NCBI RefSeq assembly: GCF_039822265.1
Contig: NZ_JBAJEX010000003.1
Span: forward strand, 124,001 to 188,000
Direction: 5' to 3'
DNA: 64,000 bases
Origin: Thiobacter sp. AK1
GTDB lineage: Bacteria; Pseudomonadota; Gammaproteobacteria; Burkholderiales; Thiobacteraceae
Shown in pieces: positions 8,050-16,941 of the stretch (its first letter is position 1; every line of letters begins with the position of its first letter). The translations under genes and the position numbers were made by a program. The notes under the pieces are model-generated. The model was not told the DNA's origin. It worked only from the letters and a program-made list of their open reading frames with translations, and did not search any database.

Positions 8050-10171
8050 CGGCAAGCCACCACGCGAGGCCAAAGCGCAGAACGAGTTCGCCGTCTGAGG
8101 CGTAGTGGGCGCGATCGGTCGAGAGCAAGAACTGCAGCGCGGAAAACACCCGGCCATATTTCACCAGTGTGGGCTCAAGCCCGAAAGCGAGCAGAACCCA
8201 GGCCACCGGCCCTGCGCCAAGCACCGCCCAGGGCAGCCAGCGCACGCGGCGCCCGTCGATCCAGGCTGCCAGGCCGTAGCCCGCGAGCGCCGTGACAAAG
8301 CCTGCCAGCCAGACCCAGAGAAAGGCGTCCCAGCGCGCCGAATGGGCGAGAAGCTCCGTGAGGTTGTCGGTATTGGCGGCCAGCACCACCACGGCATAGG
8401 AGGTCACCACAAGCGGACAAGCCAGCGCAATGGCCAGCCACCGCACCGGCCGCGGCGCGCCCAGGGCGAGGCTCGCGGCGGGAAAGGCGGCTGCCGAAAC
8501 GGCGGCGAACAAGCCCAGAAAACGCGCCACGATTTCCGACTCCCCGGGCCAATCCAAGGTCGGGCTGCCCACCACGTCGTAAAGACTCTCGATCGGCACC
8601 GCCAGCCGCAGTAGGGCAAAAGCAAACACCCCGTGCAGCAGAATACCGGCGGGCAGCCAAGCCAGGCCTCGCCGCCCATCGCCGGCCCGCGCCAGCCAGG
8701 CGGGGAAACCGACGATCCACAGCATGGCCAGGGAAAGCGCCAACGAAGATAATAGCGCGTGCTCGCCCAAGAGTTCACGCACGTTGTACGGCACGGAGGG
8801 AAGACGCGTGCCGACCAAGGCAAAGGCGGCAAGTCCCCACCACACCGCGATCAAGCGCAGGCCGCGCCGCGGGCGCTGAGAGGCGCGCGCTGGGAGCACG
8901 GTGGGACTCAGCGTGCCCTTTGCCAGCCAGCCGCTCAGCCACACCCCGATCCCGCCGCCACAGCCCTCGATCAGCCAGTCGGTGAGGTCGGCATGCTTGC
9001 CCGGCAGGAAAAACTGCCCGCCCTCCAGGAGCGCAGCCACCGCCAGGCTCAACACCAGCGCCGCACCCCGTTTACATCCCGCCCGCGCGGCGAGCCAGCC
9101 CAGGGGAACAAAAAACAGCAGCTTGTGCAGCACCTCGGTGGCCGCCCGATATTCGGTGCCAAAGTAGTAGGCCGCGAAAGGCACGCGCGGAAGCCCCGCG
9201 AGCCGCTGCGACAGGAATGGCCCGTCGGCGCGGAAGTCGAAGGGATACCAGAACAGCCCGACGAGCACGACTACCCACGCGCCCAGCAGCGCCGCTGCCG
9301 CGGCCCGCGGGAAGATGGCCTCCCCCCGGCGTGGAAGGATCGCACCCATGAAGCCGCCTAGCGCGGCGGTGAGCACATCCGTCACGTCGGTCACGCGGCT
9401 ATACACCCAGAGTTGCAGGAATTCGAGCAGGGCGGCGGCTGCCACCGTGTTGCCCACGGCCCGCGCCCGGCTCGCGCCGCCGGCCCGCCACAGCCAGGCG
9501 GCCGGGATCCACAGCGCCACGTCGGTGATGAGGTCGTAGAGGGCCTGCGACGGGTCGGCCGGTAAGCCGGCAAAGGGCAGCATCACCACCCGCCCAGCGC
9601 GAAACTTGTGGTATAGCTCTACCGGGCTGATGGTGAGATCCAAGGGCAGCACGTTGTAGAAAAACAAGCCGCAAAGCCACAGGGCGAGCAGGCGTTCGTG
9701 GCGCGCCAGCGGCCCGTGCGCCTCGCGCCAGCCCCCCACCCAGGCCACCAGTCGCTCTCCCGCCACCCACCAGAGGGCCACGCCCCCGACCGCCCCGAGG
9801 CTCTCTGCCAGGATGTCGTTCAAGGAAACGGTGCGTGGCGGGAAGTAGAGCTGGGCAAACTCGATGGCCACGGAGAGCAAAACCGACGCCGCCCCCACCG
9901 CCAGCGTGGCGGCCAGTCGCCACGGTCGGCTCGAGTGGTGCCACACCACGCCCAGCCAGAGAAAGGCGAGGGGGATGAATAGCAGAATGTTGGCGACCCA
10001 GTCGGCGCGGGAGCCGATGCCCAAGGTGAGATAGGGCATGGCTTGGAAACGCGCCAGCGCCTCGGCAAGGGGCAGCGGCCGGAAATCCAGCGGCACCAAG
10101 CTGCCGTAGATCACGAAGACCGTGTAGGCCAGGGCAGTCCCCAGCAGAAGGCGGCGGGAAGATGGGTTCAC
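7946..10171 (-). CDS. VanZ family protein with three VanZ-like modules
   Basis: A 741-residue polytopic membrane protein with a GTG start at 10171. Three successive VanZ-like modules can be read. The first (about 10-150) has 'YGSLVPLDF', 'WVANILLFIPLAFLWLG' and 'EFAQLYFPPRTVSLNDILAES'. The second (about 175-300) has 'YNVLPLDL' and 'EFLQLWVYSRVTDVTDVLTAA'. The third (about 315-440) has 'FWYPFDF', 'HKLLFFVPLGWLAA' and 'GGQFFLPGKHADLTDWLIE'. A further ~300 residues hold seven or eight hydrophobic helices of no recognised family. Most VanZ proteins carry one module, so the triplication is notable. It converges with the preceding gene and overlaps it by 104 bases at the 3' ends. Its envelope role is not defined. 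Confidence 0.85.
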   Translation of the reverse strand: MNPSSRRLLLGTALAYTVFVIYGSLVPLDFRPLPLAEALARFQAMPYLTLGIGSRADWVANILLFIPLAFLWLGVVWHHSSRPWRLAATLAVGAASVLLSVAIEFAQLYFPPRTVSLNDILAESLGAVGGVALWWVAGERLVAWVGGWREAHGPLARHERLLALWLCGLFFYNVLPLDLTISPVELYHKFRAGRVVMLPFAGLPADPSQALYDLITDVALWIPAAWLWRAGGASRARAVGNTVAAAALLEFLQLWVYSRVTDVTDVLTAALGGFMGAILPRRGEAIFPRAAAAALLGAWVVVLVGLFWYPFDFRADGPFLSQRLAGLPRVPFAAYYFGTEYRAATEVLHKLLFFVPLGWLAARAGCKRGAALVLSLAVAALLEGGQFFLPGKHADLTDWLIEGCGGGIGVWLSGWLAKGTLSPTVLPARASQRPRRGLRLIAVWWGLAAFALVGTRLPSVPYNVRELLGEHALLSSLALSLAMLWIVGFPAWLARAGDGRRGLAWLPAGILLHGVFAFALLRLAVPIESLYDVVGSPTLDWPGESEIVARFLGLFAAVSAAAFPAASLALGAPRPVRWLAIALACPLVVTSYAVVVLAANTDNLTELLAHSARWDAFLWVWLAGFVTALAGYGLAAWIDGRRVRWLPWAVLGAGPVAWVLLAFGLEPTLVKYGRVFSALQFLLSTDRAHYASDGELVLRFGLAWWLAVSVTAAVTAVLPAPQPGTGRKAKARPAPQPRPVP

Positions 10172-10457
10172 GGCGGACGCACCTGTCTTGCACCTACCTT
10201 AGCGCGAAAGCGGCCACCGCACCAGGCGCGGGCCGGCGTAGGCGTAACGGTACACCGGGCAGCACTTGTGCACAGGGAGACGATGGGCCTGGGGCACGCT
10301 CATCCCCGGGCCAGCGGGGGCGAAAAATTCCCGAGCCGTTCCTAGCGTGCCCCGCCAGCCGTGCCGCTTCGCCTGGCCAGCGCGCCTCGAGGTCCGCTGA
10401 GGGGGATTGCGATATACTTTTGCGATCCAGGATTTGACTAAACAGAGGAGGGGTCTG

Positions 10458-11618
10458 GTGAAATCCCGTCTACTCACGTCGCTAATGGTGGCAACCGGCC
10501 TTGCCCTCACGCTTGCTGGGTGCAACAAAAAGCCCGAAACGGCGGCCGGGGACGAATTGGTGATCAAGATCGGTTCGGTCTCCCCGCTGACGGGCCCCCA
10601 GGCCCACCTGGGCAAGGACAACGAAAACGGCGCCCGCCTGGCGGTGGAGGAACTCAACGCCAAGGGCCTGAGCATCGCCGGCAAGAAAGCCCGCATCGAG
10701 CTCATCGCCGAGGACGACGCGGCGGATCCCAAGACCGCCACCATCGTCGCCCAGCGATTGATCGACGCGCACGTGGCCGGCGTCATCGGGCATCTCAATT
10801 CCGGCACCTCGATTCCCGCCTCCAAGCTCTATAGCGATGCCGGAATCGTCCAGATTTCTCCCTCCGCCACCGCTGTGAAATACACGGCCCAGGGGTTCAA
10901 GACCGCTTTTCGCGTCATGACCAACGACGAGCAACAAGGTCGGGTGCTGGGCCAGTACGCGGCCAAGCTCGGCAAGAGGGTCGCCATCATCGACGATCGC
11001 ACCGCTTATGGGCAGGGCTTGGCGGACGAGGTGGAAAAGGCCGCCAAGGCCGCCGGCGCCGAAATCGTCGCGCGGGAATACACCTCGGACAAGGCCACCG
11101 ATTTCACTGCCATTCTCACCGCCATCAAGGGCAAGCAACCCGACGTAATCTTCTTTGGGGGCATGGATCCGCAGGCGGCGCCCATGGTGCGGCAAATGAA
11201 GCGATTGGGCATCACCGCCCAGTTCCTCGGCGGAGATGGCATGCAAACTGCCGAATTCCTGCAACTGGCAGGGGCCGACGCGGAGGGCGTGATCGCATCC
11301 AGCCCCGGCTTGCCGCTGTCCCTGATGCCAGGTGGCAAAGCGTTCGAAGAAAAATTCACCGCCAAGTACGGCAAGATCCAAAACTACGCACCGTACGCCT
11401 ACGACGCGGTGATGGTCATGGTGGAAGCCATGCGGCGCGCCAACTCGACCGATCCCAAGCAATACCTGGCTGAGCTGGCGAAGATCAACTACGACGGCGT
11501 CACCGGCAACATTCAGTTCGACCAGAAAGGCGACCTGGCCAGCGGTGTCGTGACGCTCTATCAGGTCAAGGGCGGCAAGTGGGAGCCGCTCGAAACGGTG
11601 CGAAGCGGCGGCAAGTAA
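10458..11618 (+). CDS. livK: Branched-chain amino acid ABC transporter substrate-binding lipoprotein
   Basis: A 386-residue periplasmic binding protein of the Leu/Ile/Val (HAAT) type. I chose the GTG at 10458: it is preceded by GAGGAGGGG and begins a lipoprotein signal peptide with lipobox LAGC at about residue 22; the longer frame from 10407 would put charged residues ahead of it. The mature part opens with 'IGSVSPLTGPQAHLGKDNENG' and has the family's two Rossmann-like lobes ('VAIIDDRTAYGQGLADEV', 'DVIFFGGMDPQAAPMVRQM'). It delivers ligand to LivHM-LivGF encoded downstream. True ligands (branched-chain or other amino acids, amides or urea relatives) cannot be told from sequence. The 286-base upstream region is shared with the divergent VanZ gene; TATACT at 10413-10418 is a possible -10 box without a good -35. 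Confidence 0.92.
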   Translation: MKSRLLTSLMVATGLALTLAGCNKKPETAAGDELVIKIGSVSPLTGPQAHLGKDNENGARLAVEELNAKGLSIAGKKARIELIAEDDAADPKTATIVAQRLIDAHVAGVIGHLNSGTSIPASKLYSDAGIVQISPSATAVKYTAQGFKTAFRVMTNDEQQGRVLGQYAAKLGKRVAIIDDRTAYGQGLADEVEKAAKAAGAEIVAREYTSDKATDFTAILTAIKGKQPDVIFFGGMDPQAAPMVRQMKRLGITAQFLGGDGMQTAEFLQLAGADAEGVIASSPGLPLSLMPGGKAFEEKFTAKYGKIQNYAPYAYDAVMVMVEAMRRANSTDPKQYLAELAKINYDGVTGNIQFDQKGDLASGVVTLYQVKGGKWEPLETVRSGGK

Positions 11619-11639
11619 TCGGCGCACGGTGCCCCTTCC

Positions 11640-11662
11640 GCGGGCAGGCCGCCCGCCGTTTT
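11640..11662 (+). terminator. Hairpin with short T run between livK and livH
   Basis: GCGGGC and GCCCGC pair over a five-base loop and are followed by CGTTTT. The T run is short, so it is more likely a partial terminator or mRNA-stabilising hairpin that keeps binding-protein levels above those of the membrane subunits, a common pattern in such operons. Confidence 0.4.
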
Positions 11663-11729
11663 GCCAACCAAAGGCGCGCCCAGAGCGTTCGTGAAATGCC
11701 CTTCCATGCTTTTTCCCTGTTAGGCCATC

Positions 11730-12659
11730 TTGGACATCTTCCTGCAACAGCTCATTAACGGCCTGGTCCTCGGCAGCGTCTATGCGCTGGTCGCGCTGGG
11801 CTACACCATGGTCTATGGCATCCTCGAACTCATCAACTTCGCCCATGGCGAAGTGACCATGATGGGCGCCATGGTGGCCCTCACCGTGATCGGCGCCCTG
11901 GTCGGCGCCCACGTGGATCTGCCCGGCATCCTCATCGTTGCCACCGGCGTGCTGGTGGCCATCCCGACGTGCATGTTGCTTGGCTTTACCATCGAGCGGG
12001 TGGCCTATCGTCCGCTGCGCCATGCGCCGCGGCTGGCGCCTTTGATCACCGCCATCGGCGTCTCCATTCTGCTGCAGAACATCGCGATGATCGTCTGGGG
12101 GCGGCAATACGTGAAATTCCCGGCCATCCTGCCCTCGGGCAGCCATCAGATCGGGGGCGCGACCATCAGCGACTTGCAGATTTTCATTCTCGTGCTGTCG
12201 CTGGGAATCATGGCCGGCCTCGTGCTGCTGGTGCAGAAAACCAAGCTCGGCCGCGCCATGCGCGCCACCGCCCAATCGCTGCAGGTGGCCTCTCTGATGG
12301 GCGTGAACGTGAACACCGTGATCGCGCTCACCTTCATCATCGGCTCGGCGCTGGCCGCCGTCGCCGGTGTGATGGTGGCGGCCTACTATGGTCTTGCCCA
12401 CTATTACATGGGCTTTTTGCTCGGGCTGAAAGCTTTCACCGCCGCGGTGCTGGGGGGCATCGGCAACATCGCCGGCGCCATGCTGGGCGGGCTTTTGCTG
12501 GGCGTGATCGAAAGCCTGGGGGCAGGCTACATCGGCGATCTCACCGGGGGTTTCATGGGCAGCAATTACCAGGACGTGTTCGCCTTCTTGGTGCTGATCC
12601 TGGTGTTGGTGCTGCGACCGTCCGGCTTGCTGGGCGAACACGTGGGGGAACGCGCGTGA
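11730..12659 (+). CDS. livH: Branched-chain amino acid ABC transporter permease LivH
   Basis: A 309-residue inner-membrane permease of the HAAT family with about eight hydrophobic helices. The N-terminal 'LINGLVLGSVYALVALGYTMVYGILELINFAHGEVTMMGA' stretch is the LivH hallmark, and the EAA-like loop 'LGLKAFTAAVLGGIGNIAGAMLGGLLLGVIE' near residues 225-260 contacts the ATPases. The start is a TTG (11730); no ATG or GTG in frame gives a better fit to LivH N-termini. It pairs with LivM to form the channel. It lies 111 bases after livK and 85 bases before livM in one operon. Confidence 0.93.
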   Translation: MDIFLQQLINGLVLGSVYALVALGYTMVYGILELINFAHGEVTMMGAMVALTVIGALVGAHVDLPGILIVATGVLVAIPTCMLLGFTIERVAYRPLRHAPRLAPLITAIGVSILLQNIAMIVWGRQYVKFPAILPSGSHQIGGATISDLQIFILVLSLGIMAGLVLLVQKTKLGRAMRATAQSLQVASLMGVNVNTVIALTFIIGSALAAVAGVMVAAYYGLAHYYMGFLLGLKAFTAAVLGGIGNIAGAMLGGLLLGVIESLGAGYIGDLTGGFMGSNYQDVFAFLVLILVLVLRPSGLLGEHVGERA

Positions 12660-12744
12660 GCCGGGTCATGAAGCTTCCAGCTGGAAACGAATCGGCCCGG
12701 CGCGCGACTGCGTGCTTGGTGCGTTTTGAGGCAGGTTTTCCCGC

Positions 12745-13848
12745 ATGAGGCTCGTTGCCCCCACCCGCCGCAACGCCTGGCTGAGCTTCGTCCTGCTCGG
12801 GTTGCTGCTCGGCTGCCTGCCGTTCCTGGTGGATGCGGGTTTGGGCCGCAGCTGGGTGCGCATCCTCGATTTCGCCCTGCTCTACATGATGCTGGCGCTG
12901 GGGCTTAACATCGTGGTCGGTTACGCCGGGCTTTTGGACCTGGGTTACATCGCCTTCTATGCCGTGGGGGCCTATCTCTACGCGCTACTGGCTTCGCCCC
13001 AGTTCGGGCTGCACCTGCCTTTCTGGGTGCTGCTGCCTCTGGGGGCTTGCGTGGCCGCCGTGTTTGGCATGCTGCTTGGCGCGCCCACGCTAAGACTACG
13101 CGGCGATTATCTGGCCATCGTCACCCTGGGCTTCGGCGAGATCATCCGCATCTTCATGAACAATCTCGATGCGCCGGTCAACATCACCAACGGCCCGCAG
13201 GGCATCACCCTCATCGACCCGATCGTCATCGGTGGCCTGTCCTTTGGCCAGACCCACGAGTTCGCGGGCATCCGTTTCTCCAGCGCGCACAGCTATTACT
13301 ATCTCTTCCTCGCGGCCACCCTGCTGGTGATCTTCCTCAGCATGCGCCTACAGGATTCGCGTATCGGCCGCGCCTGGGCGGCCATCCGCGAGGACGAAAC
13401 TGCCGCCGCGGCCATGGGCATCAACACCCGCAACCTGAAGCTGCTCGCCTTTGCCATGGGCGCCTCCTTCGGTGGTGTGGCGGGTGGCCTGTTTGCCGCC
13501 TTCCAGGGCTTCATCAGCCCGGAAAGTTTCAACCTGCTCGAGTCCATCATGATTCTGTGCATGGTCGTGCTGGGCGGCATGGGCAACATCGCCGGCGTGA
13601 TGCTGGGCGCGTTTCTGCTCACGGTATTGCCCGAGGCGCTACGCTATGTCGGCGATGTCCAACGTTGGTATTTCGGCCGCATCCTGGTCGATCCGGCCGA
13701 CTTGCGCATGCTGCTATTCGGTCTGGCGCTGGTGGGTATGATGCTCTTCCGCCCCGAGGGCATGATTCCCTCCGCCCAGCGCCGGCGCGAATTCCAGCAC
13801 CAAGACGCGCCCGACGAGCCGCCTCCCCTCTATGACCAGCAGAAATGA
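12745..13848 (+). CDS. livM: Branched-chain amino acid ABC transporter permease LivM
   Basis: A 367-residue permease with about nine hydrophobic helices. The core motifs 'LGLNIVVGYAGLLDLGYIAFYAVGAY' (about 52-77) and 'RNLKLLAFAMGASFGGVAGGLFAAFQGFISPESF' identify LivM. The ATPase-contact loop is 'LLESIMILCMVVLGGMGNIAGVMLGA'. The C-terminal ~25 residues are charged and cytoplasmic. The ATG at 12745 is the first plausible start. Its 3' end overlaps livG by 17 bases, indicating translational coupling. Confidence 0.93.
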   Translation: MRLVAPTRRNAWLSFVLLGLLLGCLPFLVDAGLGRSWVRILDFALLYMMLALGLNIVVGYAGLLDLGYIAFYAVGAYLYALLASPQFGLHLPFWVLLPLGACVAAVFGMLLGAPTLRLRGDYLAIVTLGFGEIIRIFMNNLDAPVNITNGPQGITLIDPIVIGGLSFGQTHEFAGIRFSSAHSYYYLFLAATLLVIFLSMRLQDSRIGRAWAAIREDETAAAAMGINTRNLKLLAFAMGASFGGVAGGLFAAFQGFISPESFNLLESIMILCMVVLGGMGNIAGVMLGAFLLTVLPEALRYVGDVQRWYFGRILVDPADLRMLLFGLALVGMMLFRPEGMIPSAQRRREFQHQDAPDEPPPLYDQQK

Positions 13849-14626
13849 TCGGCCCATGCTGCTTCAGACGCGGGGACTATCCAAACGCTTCGGTGGTCTG
13901 GCCGCGCTGCAGGACGTGAGCCTAGGCATCCACCAAGGGGAAATCTTCGGCCTCATCGGCCCCAACGGCGCGGGCAAGACCACGCTGTTCAATTGTCTCA
14001 CCGGCCTGTACACCCCCAGCGCGGGCGAGATACGTCTGGACGGCCATCTGCTCAATGGGCTGAAGCCCCACGCGGTGGCCAAGCTGGGCCTGGCCCGCAC
14101 CTTCCAGAACATTCGTCTGTTCGCCCACATGACGGCGCTGGAGAACGTGATGGTAGGCTGCCACGTGCGCACCCGTGCCAATGTCCTCGACGCCATCCTG
14201 CGCACCAATAACACGCGCGCGGAGGAAGCCGCGATACGCGCCAAGGCCCATGAGTTGCTGAAGCTTGTGGGTATAGACAGACACGCCCGGGCGCTCGCCA
14301 AGCACCTGCCCTATGGCGACCAGCGCCGGCTGGAAATCGCCCGGGCGCTGGCCACCGACCCCAAGCTGCTCGCCCTGGACGAACCCGCCGCCGGCATGAA
14401 CCCGGCCGAGCGGCGAGAACTCGTGGAGCTCATAGAAAAACTGCGCGCCGCCGGCACCACCATTTTGCTCATCGAGCACGACGTGAAGCTGGTGATGGGC
14501 CTGTGCGATCGGGTCGCGGTGCTCAATTATGGCGAGAAGATCGCAGAAGGCGCACCCGAAGACGTCAAGCGGGATCCGCGCGTGATCGAGGCCTATCTGG
14601 GAGGCGCCGTTGGCCAGCCTGCTTGA
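13832..14626 (+). CDS. livG: Branched-chain amino acid ABC transporter ATP-binding protein LivG
   Basis: A 264-residue ATPase. Walker A is 'GPNGAGKTT' (near residue 42), the signature region reads 'LPYGDQRRLEIARAL', with YGDQR replacing LSGGQ as is usual for LivG, and Walker B is 'LLALDEPAAGMNP' followed by 'IEHDVKLVMGLCDRV'. The LivG-specific insert 'ARTFQNIRLFAHMTALENVMVG' is present. The start at ATG 13832 lies within livM; ATG 13856 is an alternative that would remove eight residues. It works with LivF to power uptake and overlaps livF by 17 bases. Confidence 0.93.
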   Translation: MTSRNDRPMLLQTRGLSKRFGGLAALQDVSLGIHQGEIFGLIGPNGAGKTTLFNCLTGLYTPSAGEIRLDGHLLNGLKPHAVAKLGLARTFQNIRLFAHMTALENVMVGCHVRTRANVLDAILRTNNTRAEEAAIRAKAHELLKLVGIDRHARALAKHLPYGDQRRLEIARALATDPKLLALDEPAAGMNPAERRELVELIEKLRAAGTTILLIEHDVKLVMGLCDRVAVLNYGEKIAEGAPEDVKRDPRVIEAYLGGAVGQPA

Positions 14627-15323
14627 ACTCCGCAAGCTTGCCGTCGCCTACGGGGGCGTGAAGGCGGTCAAAGGGGTGGACCTCGTCGTCGAAGAAGGGG
14701 AACTGGTCTGCCTGGTCGGCGCCAACGGAGCCGGCAAGACCTCGCTATTGAAGGCGCTGTGTGGCCTGGTGCCGGCCTCGGGCGGCGCCGTGCACTTTCG
14801 CGGCGCTTCCCTCACCCACCAGCCCAGTCATGAAATCGTGCGTCGCGGCATCGCCCTAGTACCCGAAGGGCGCGGTGTCTTCAGCCGCATGACGGTGAAA
14901 GAGAATCTCGAAATGGGCGCCTATGTCCGCCGCGATCGCGCCCAGATCCGTCGCGACCTGGAAGCCGTGTTCGCCCGCTTTCCGCGCTTACAGGAACGCG
15001 CCGACCAAAAGGCCGGCACCCTTTCCGGCGGCGAACAGCAAATGCTCGCCATGGGTCGCGCCCTCATGAGCCGGCCGCAATTGCTCTTGCTGGACGAACC
15101 GAGCATGGGGCTCGCGCCCCTCATGGTGCACAAAATCTTCGAGATCATCCGCGAAATCTCGCAGCAGGGCGTCACCATTCTGCTGGTGGAACAAAATGCC
15201 AATCTCGCGCTGCAAGTCAGCCACCGGGGCTATGTCATGGAAAACGGGCTCATCACCCTGGCCGATGAGGCCAGCGCACTGGCGGCCAACCCGGAGGTGC
15301 GGCGCGCCTATTTGGGCGAATAG
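14610..15323 (+). CDS. livF: Branched-chain amino acid ABC transporter ATP-binding protein LivF
   Basis: A 237-residue ATPase with Walker A 'GANGAGKTSLLKAL', signature 'LSGGEQQMLAMGRALM', Walker B 'LLLLDEPSMGLAP' and the LivF-type 'ALVPEGRGVFSRMTVKENLEMGAY' segment. The start is a TTG at 14610 inside the end of livG; alignment to family N-termini ('LLELRKLAVAYGGVKAVKGV') supports it. It is the last gene of the livKHMGF operon; no clear terminator follows. Confidence 0.93.
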   Translation: MASLLELRKLAVAYGGVKAVKGVDLVVEEGELVCLVGANGAGKTSLLKALCGLVPASGGAVHFRGASLTHQPSHEIVRRGIALVPEGRGVFSRMTVKENLEMGAYVRRDRAQIRRDLEAVFARFPRLQERADQKAGTLSGGEQQMLAMGRALMSRPQLLLLDEPSMGLAPLMVHKIFEIIREISQQGVTILLVEQNANLALQVSHRGYVMENGLITLADEASALAANPEVRRAYLGE

Positions 15324-15621
15324 CTCACCACAGGTAAGCCGGGCGGGACGCTATCGGAGCGGGCCTTTGCATCGCCACAGCGTTCCCGCTGCATCAATTC
15401 GCTGGCAATGACACTTGCACGTTGAGCCTACCATGGCTATTGAACGGGACGCCCATGATTGACACCTTGCCGCCTGCCCTGCGTAAGCGGGAGCCGAGGA
15501 AACGGGCCAGGAACATGAAATGGTCGGCGCCCGCCACACGGGAGCAACCCAGCTCGGCCCTTCCGGCCAAGCAAGGCGAGAGCCGGATTTAGGCAACCGC
15601 GCCACCATGGTCACCTGGGCC
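15324..15621 (+). other. Intergenic region without a gene
   Basis: About 300 bases between livF and the broken deacetylase gene, converging from the two strands. Short open frames on the minus strand have no coding character. No strong terminator is visible; the only clear structure is the REP-like palindrome at 15625-15644 at its edge. Confidence 0.5.
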
Positions 15622-16926
15622 TTACTTCCCGTCTGCGCGGGAAGGGCGATCGCCGGCTGTCGGGTCACATACTTTCGAAAGTCTCAATGATCGCGACCGG
15701 GGAAAGAAATATCGCCCGCTCTTCGCGCCGGCAGCCAACCAACCCAGGGCCACGAGCAAGACGGCCAACTTCGAGAAATAAAACCCTTGCGCAAATCCGA
15801 GGGCGGCAACGCCCAGCACCAGGAGGAGCAGCATGGTCTGCTGTAAGCGCACCGTGTGCTGGAACGGCGCGAGTCGCAGCAGCCGAAGTGTGAGCAAGTA
15901 GCTCGCCGCAAACAGGGCAAGCGCTAGACCGACCACCCGCGCGATAAGCCACAGGCGTCGAGCTTCCGCTCGGTCCGTTTCCAGGTAGATGCCATCTGGC
16001 GATGGCGGTGCAAGCCAGGCGGGCAACAACGGGCCCCAGCTGCGCAGCGCGCTCACGAGGGCATGGTTGGCCGCAACTCGACGCGGCGACAGGTCCTCCC
16101 GTTCCAGCGCCTCGCTCACCGAAATCAACCGCACACCGGCTTGGTTGCGCGCCCACTACACATCGTCCAGAAAGGTCTGCACCTTCATCTGGTCACGATA
16201 GCGGGTCCGGAAACCAGGCATAGCCTCGCCACTGTCCACGAAGTCGTAAGGATGCATCACGACCACCACGAGGGCAGGCTCCTTCAACTGCCGAGCCCGC
16301 GCCACCGCGGCGCGCAAACCCTGGGGATAGACCGTGCCAGGCAAAAGACGTAAGGGCCCCGCCTCTTGCGCGGGCGTGGTCCCGGCGGAGAGCACGGAAA
16401 AGCCCGTCTCACGCAGGGCCCGCACGGTTTTTGCGTCGAACGCGTTGAAAGGGGGCGTGAACACCCGCACCGGCGCATCCAGCGTGCTTTCCAGCGCGCG
16501 TCGGCCCAGCAGGAGAAATTGCCGCTGGCGCTCGAAAGGCAGCCCTGCAAATTCGGTGACGACATCGCCAGCCGATCCATTGTTACGATGGCTGTAGCCG
16601 TGCAGACCAATTTCCCCGATGCCGCTCCTTAGCAGTGCCTTGAGCAGCGTCACCTTCTCTTCGCTGAGGTCTGGGGCAATAGGCGTCAGGTCAGTCACCG
16701 ACTGGGGATAAGCGCGCCCCGGGAAAGGCACGACAGCCACCAGCACCGGCACACGCTGGGCGGCAAACGCCGTGAACAGGCGCTGCTCGAGGGCTGTGGA
16801 ACTGGTCGCCGCATAGTCGTCATAGCGCAGCACGATGCTCACCGTCGGGAAAGCCGCACCCCAGACGCCCCCAGAGAACACGACCATGGTCATTGCGACT
16901 AATGTCATCATCAGAGGCGTTCGCAT
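15622..16926 (-). pseudogene. Polysaccharide deacetylase (DUF2334-like) interrupted by an in-frame amber codon
   Basis: One reading frame runs from ATG 16926 to the TAA at 15622-15624 but is cut by a single TAG at 16156-16158. The first part (about 256 residues) has a signal peptide and a deacetylase-type domain: 'VSIVLRYDDYAA', 'EIGLHGYSHRNNGSAGD', 'FTPPFNAFDAKTV' and 'VVVMHPYDF'. The part after the TAG continues in the same frame with 'WARNQAGVRLISVSEALER', exactly what should follow 'QMKVQTFLDDV', and then three or four hydrophobic helices. The whole would be a secreted or membrane-tethered glycan deacetylase-like protein of about 434 residues. The stop may be a real nonsense mutation, a read error or a suppressible codon; the first part still ends after the conserved domain. 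The last residues are encoded within a REP-like palindrome. ATG 16941 is an alternative start, but GGGGA precedes 16926. Confidence 0.75.
15625..15644. repeat. REP-like palindrome
   Basis: CTTCCCG and CGGGAAG form a seven-base-pair stem around a six-base loop. The layout resembles the palindrome at 5870-5889. It encodes the last residues of the broken deacetylase, suggesting that a dispersed repeat replaced the original 3' end. Confidence 0.5.
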
Positions 16927-16941
16927 GCATAAAGTCCCCAT

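Noticed and set aside
10482-12641. A 719-codon open frame on the minus strand
   Set aside because: It lies antisense to livK and livH, has a His/Gln/Asp-rich composition typical of shadow frames in GC-rich DNA and no domain or ribosome site.
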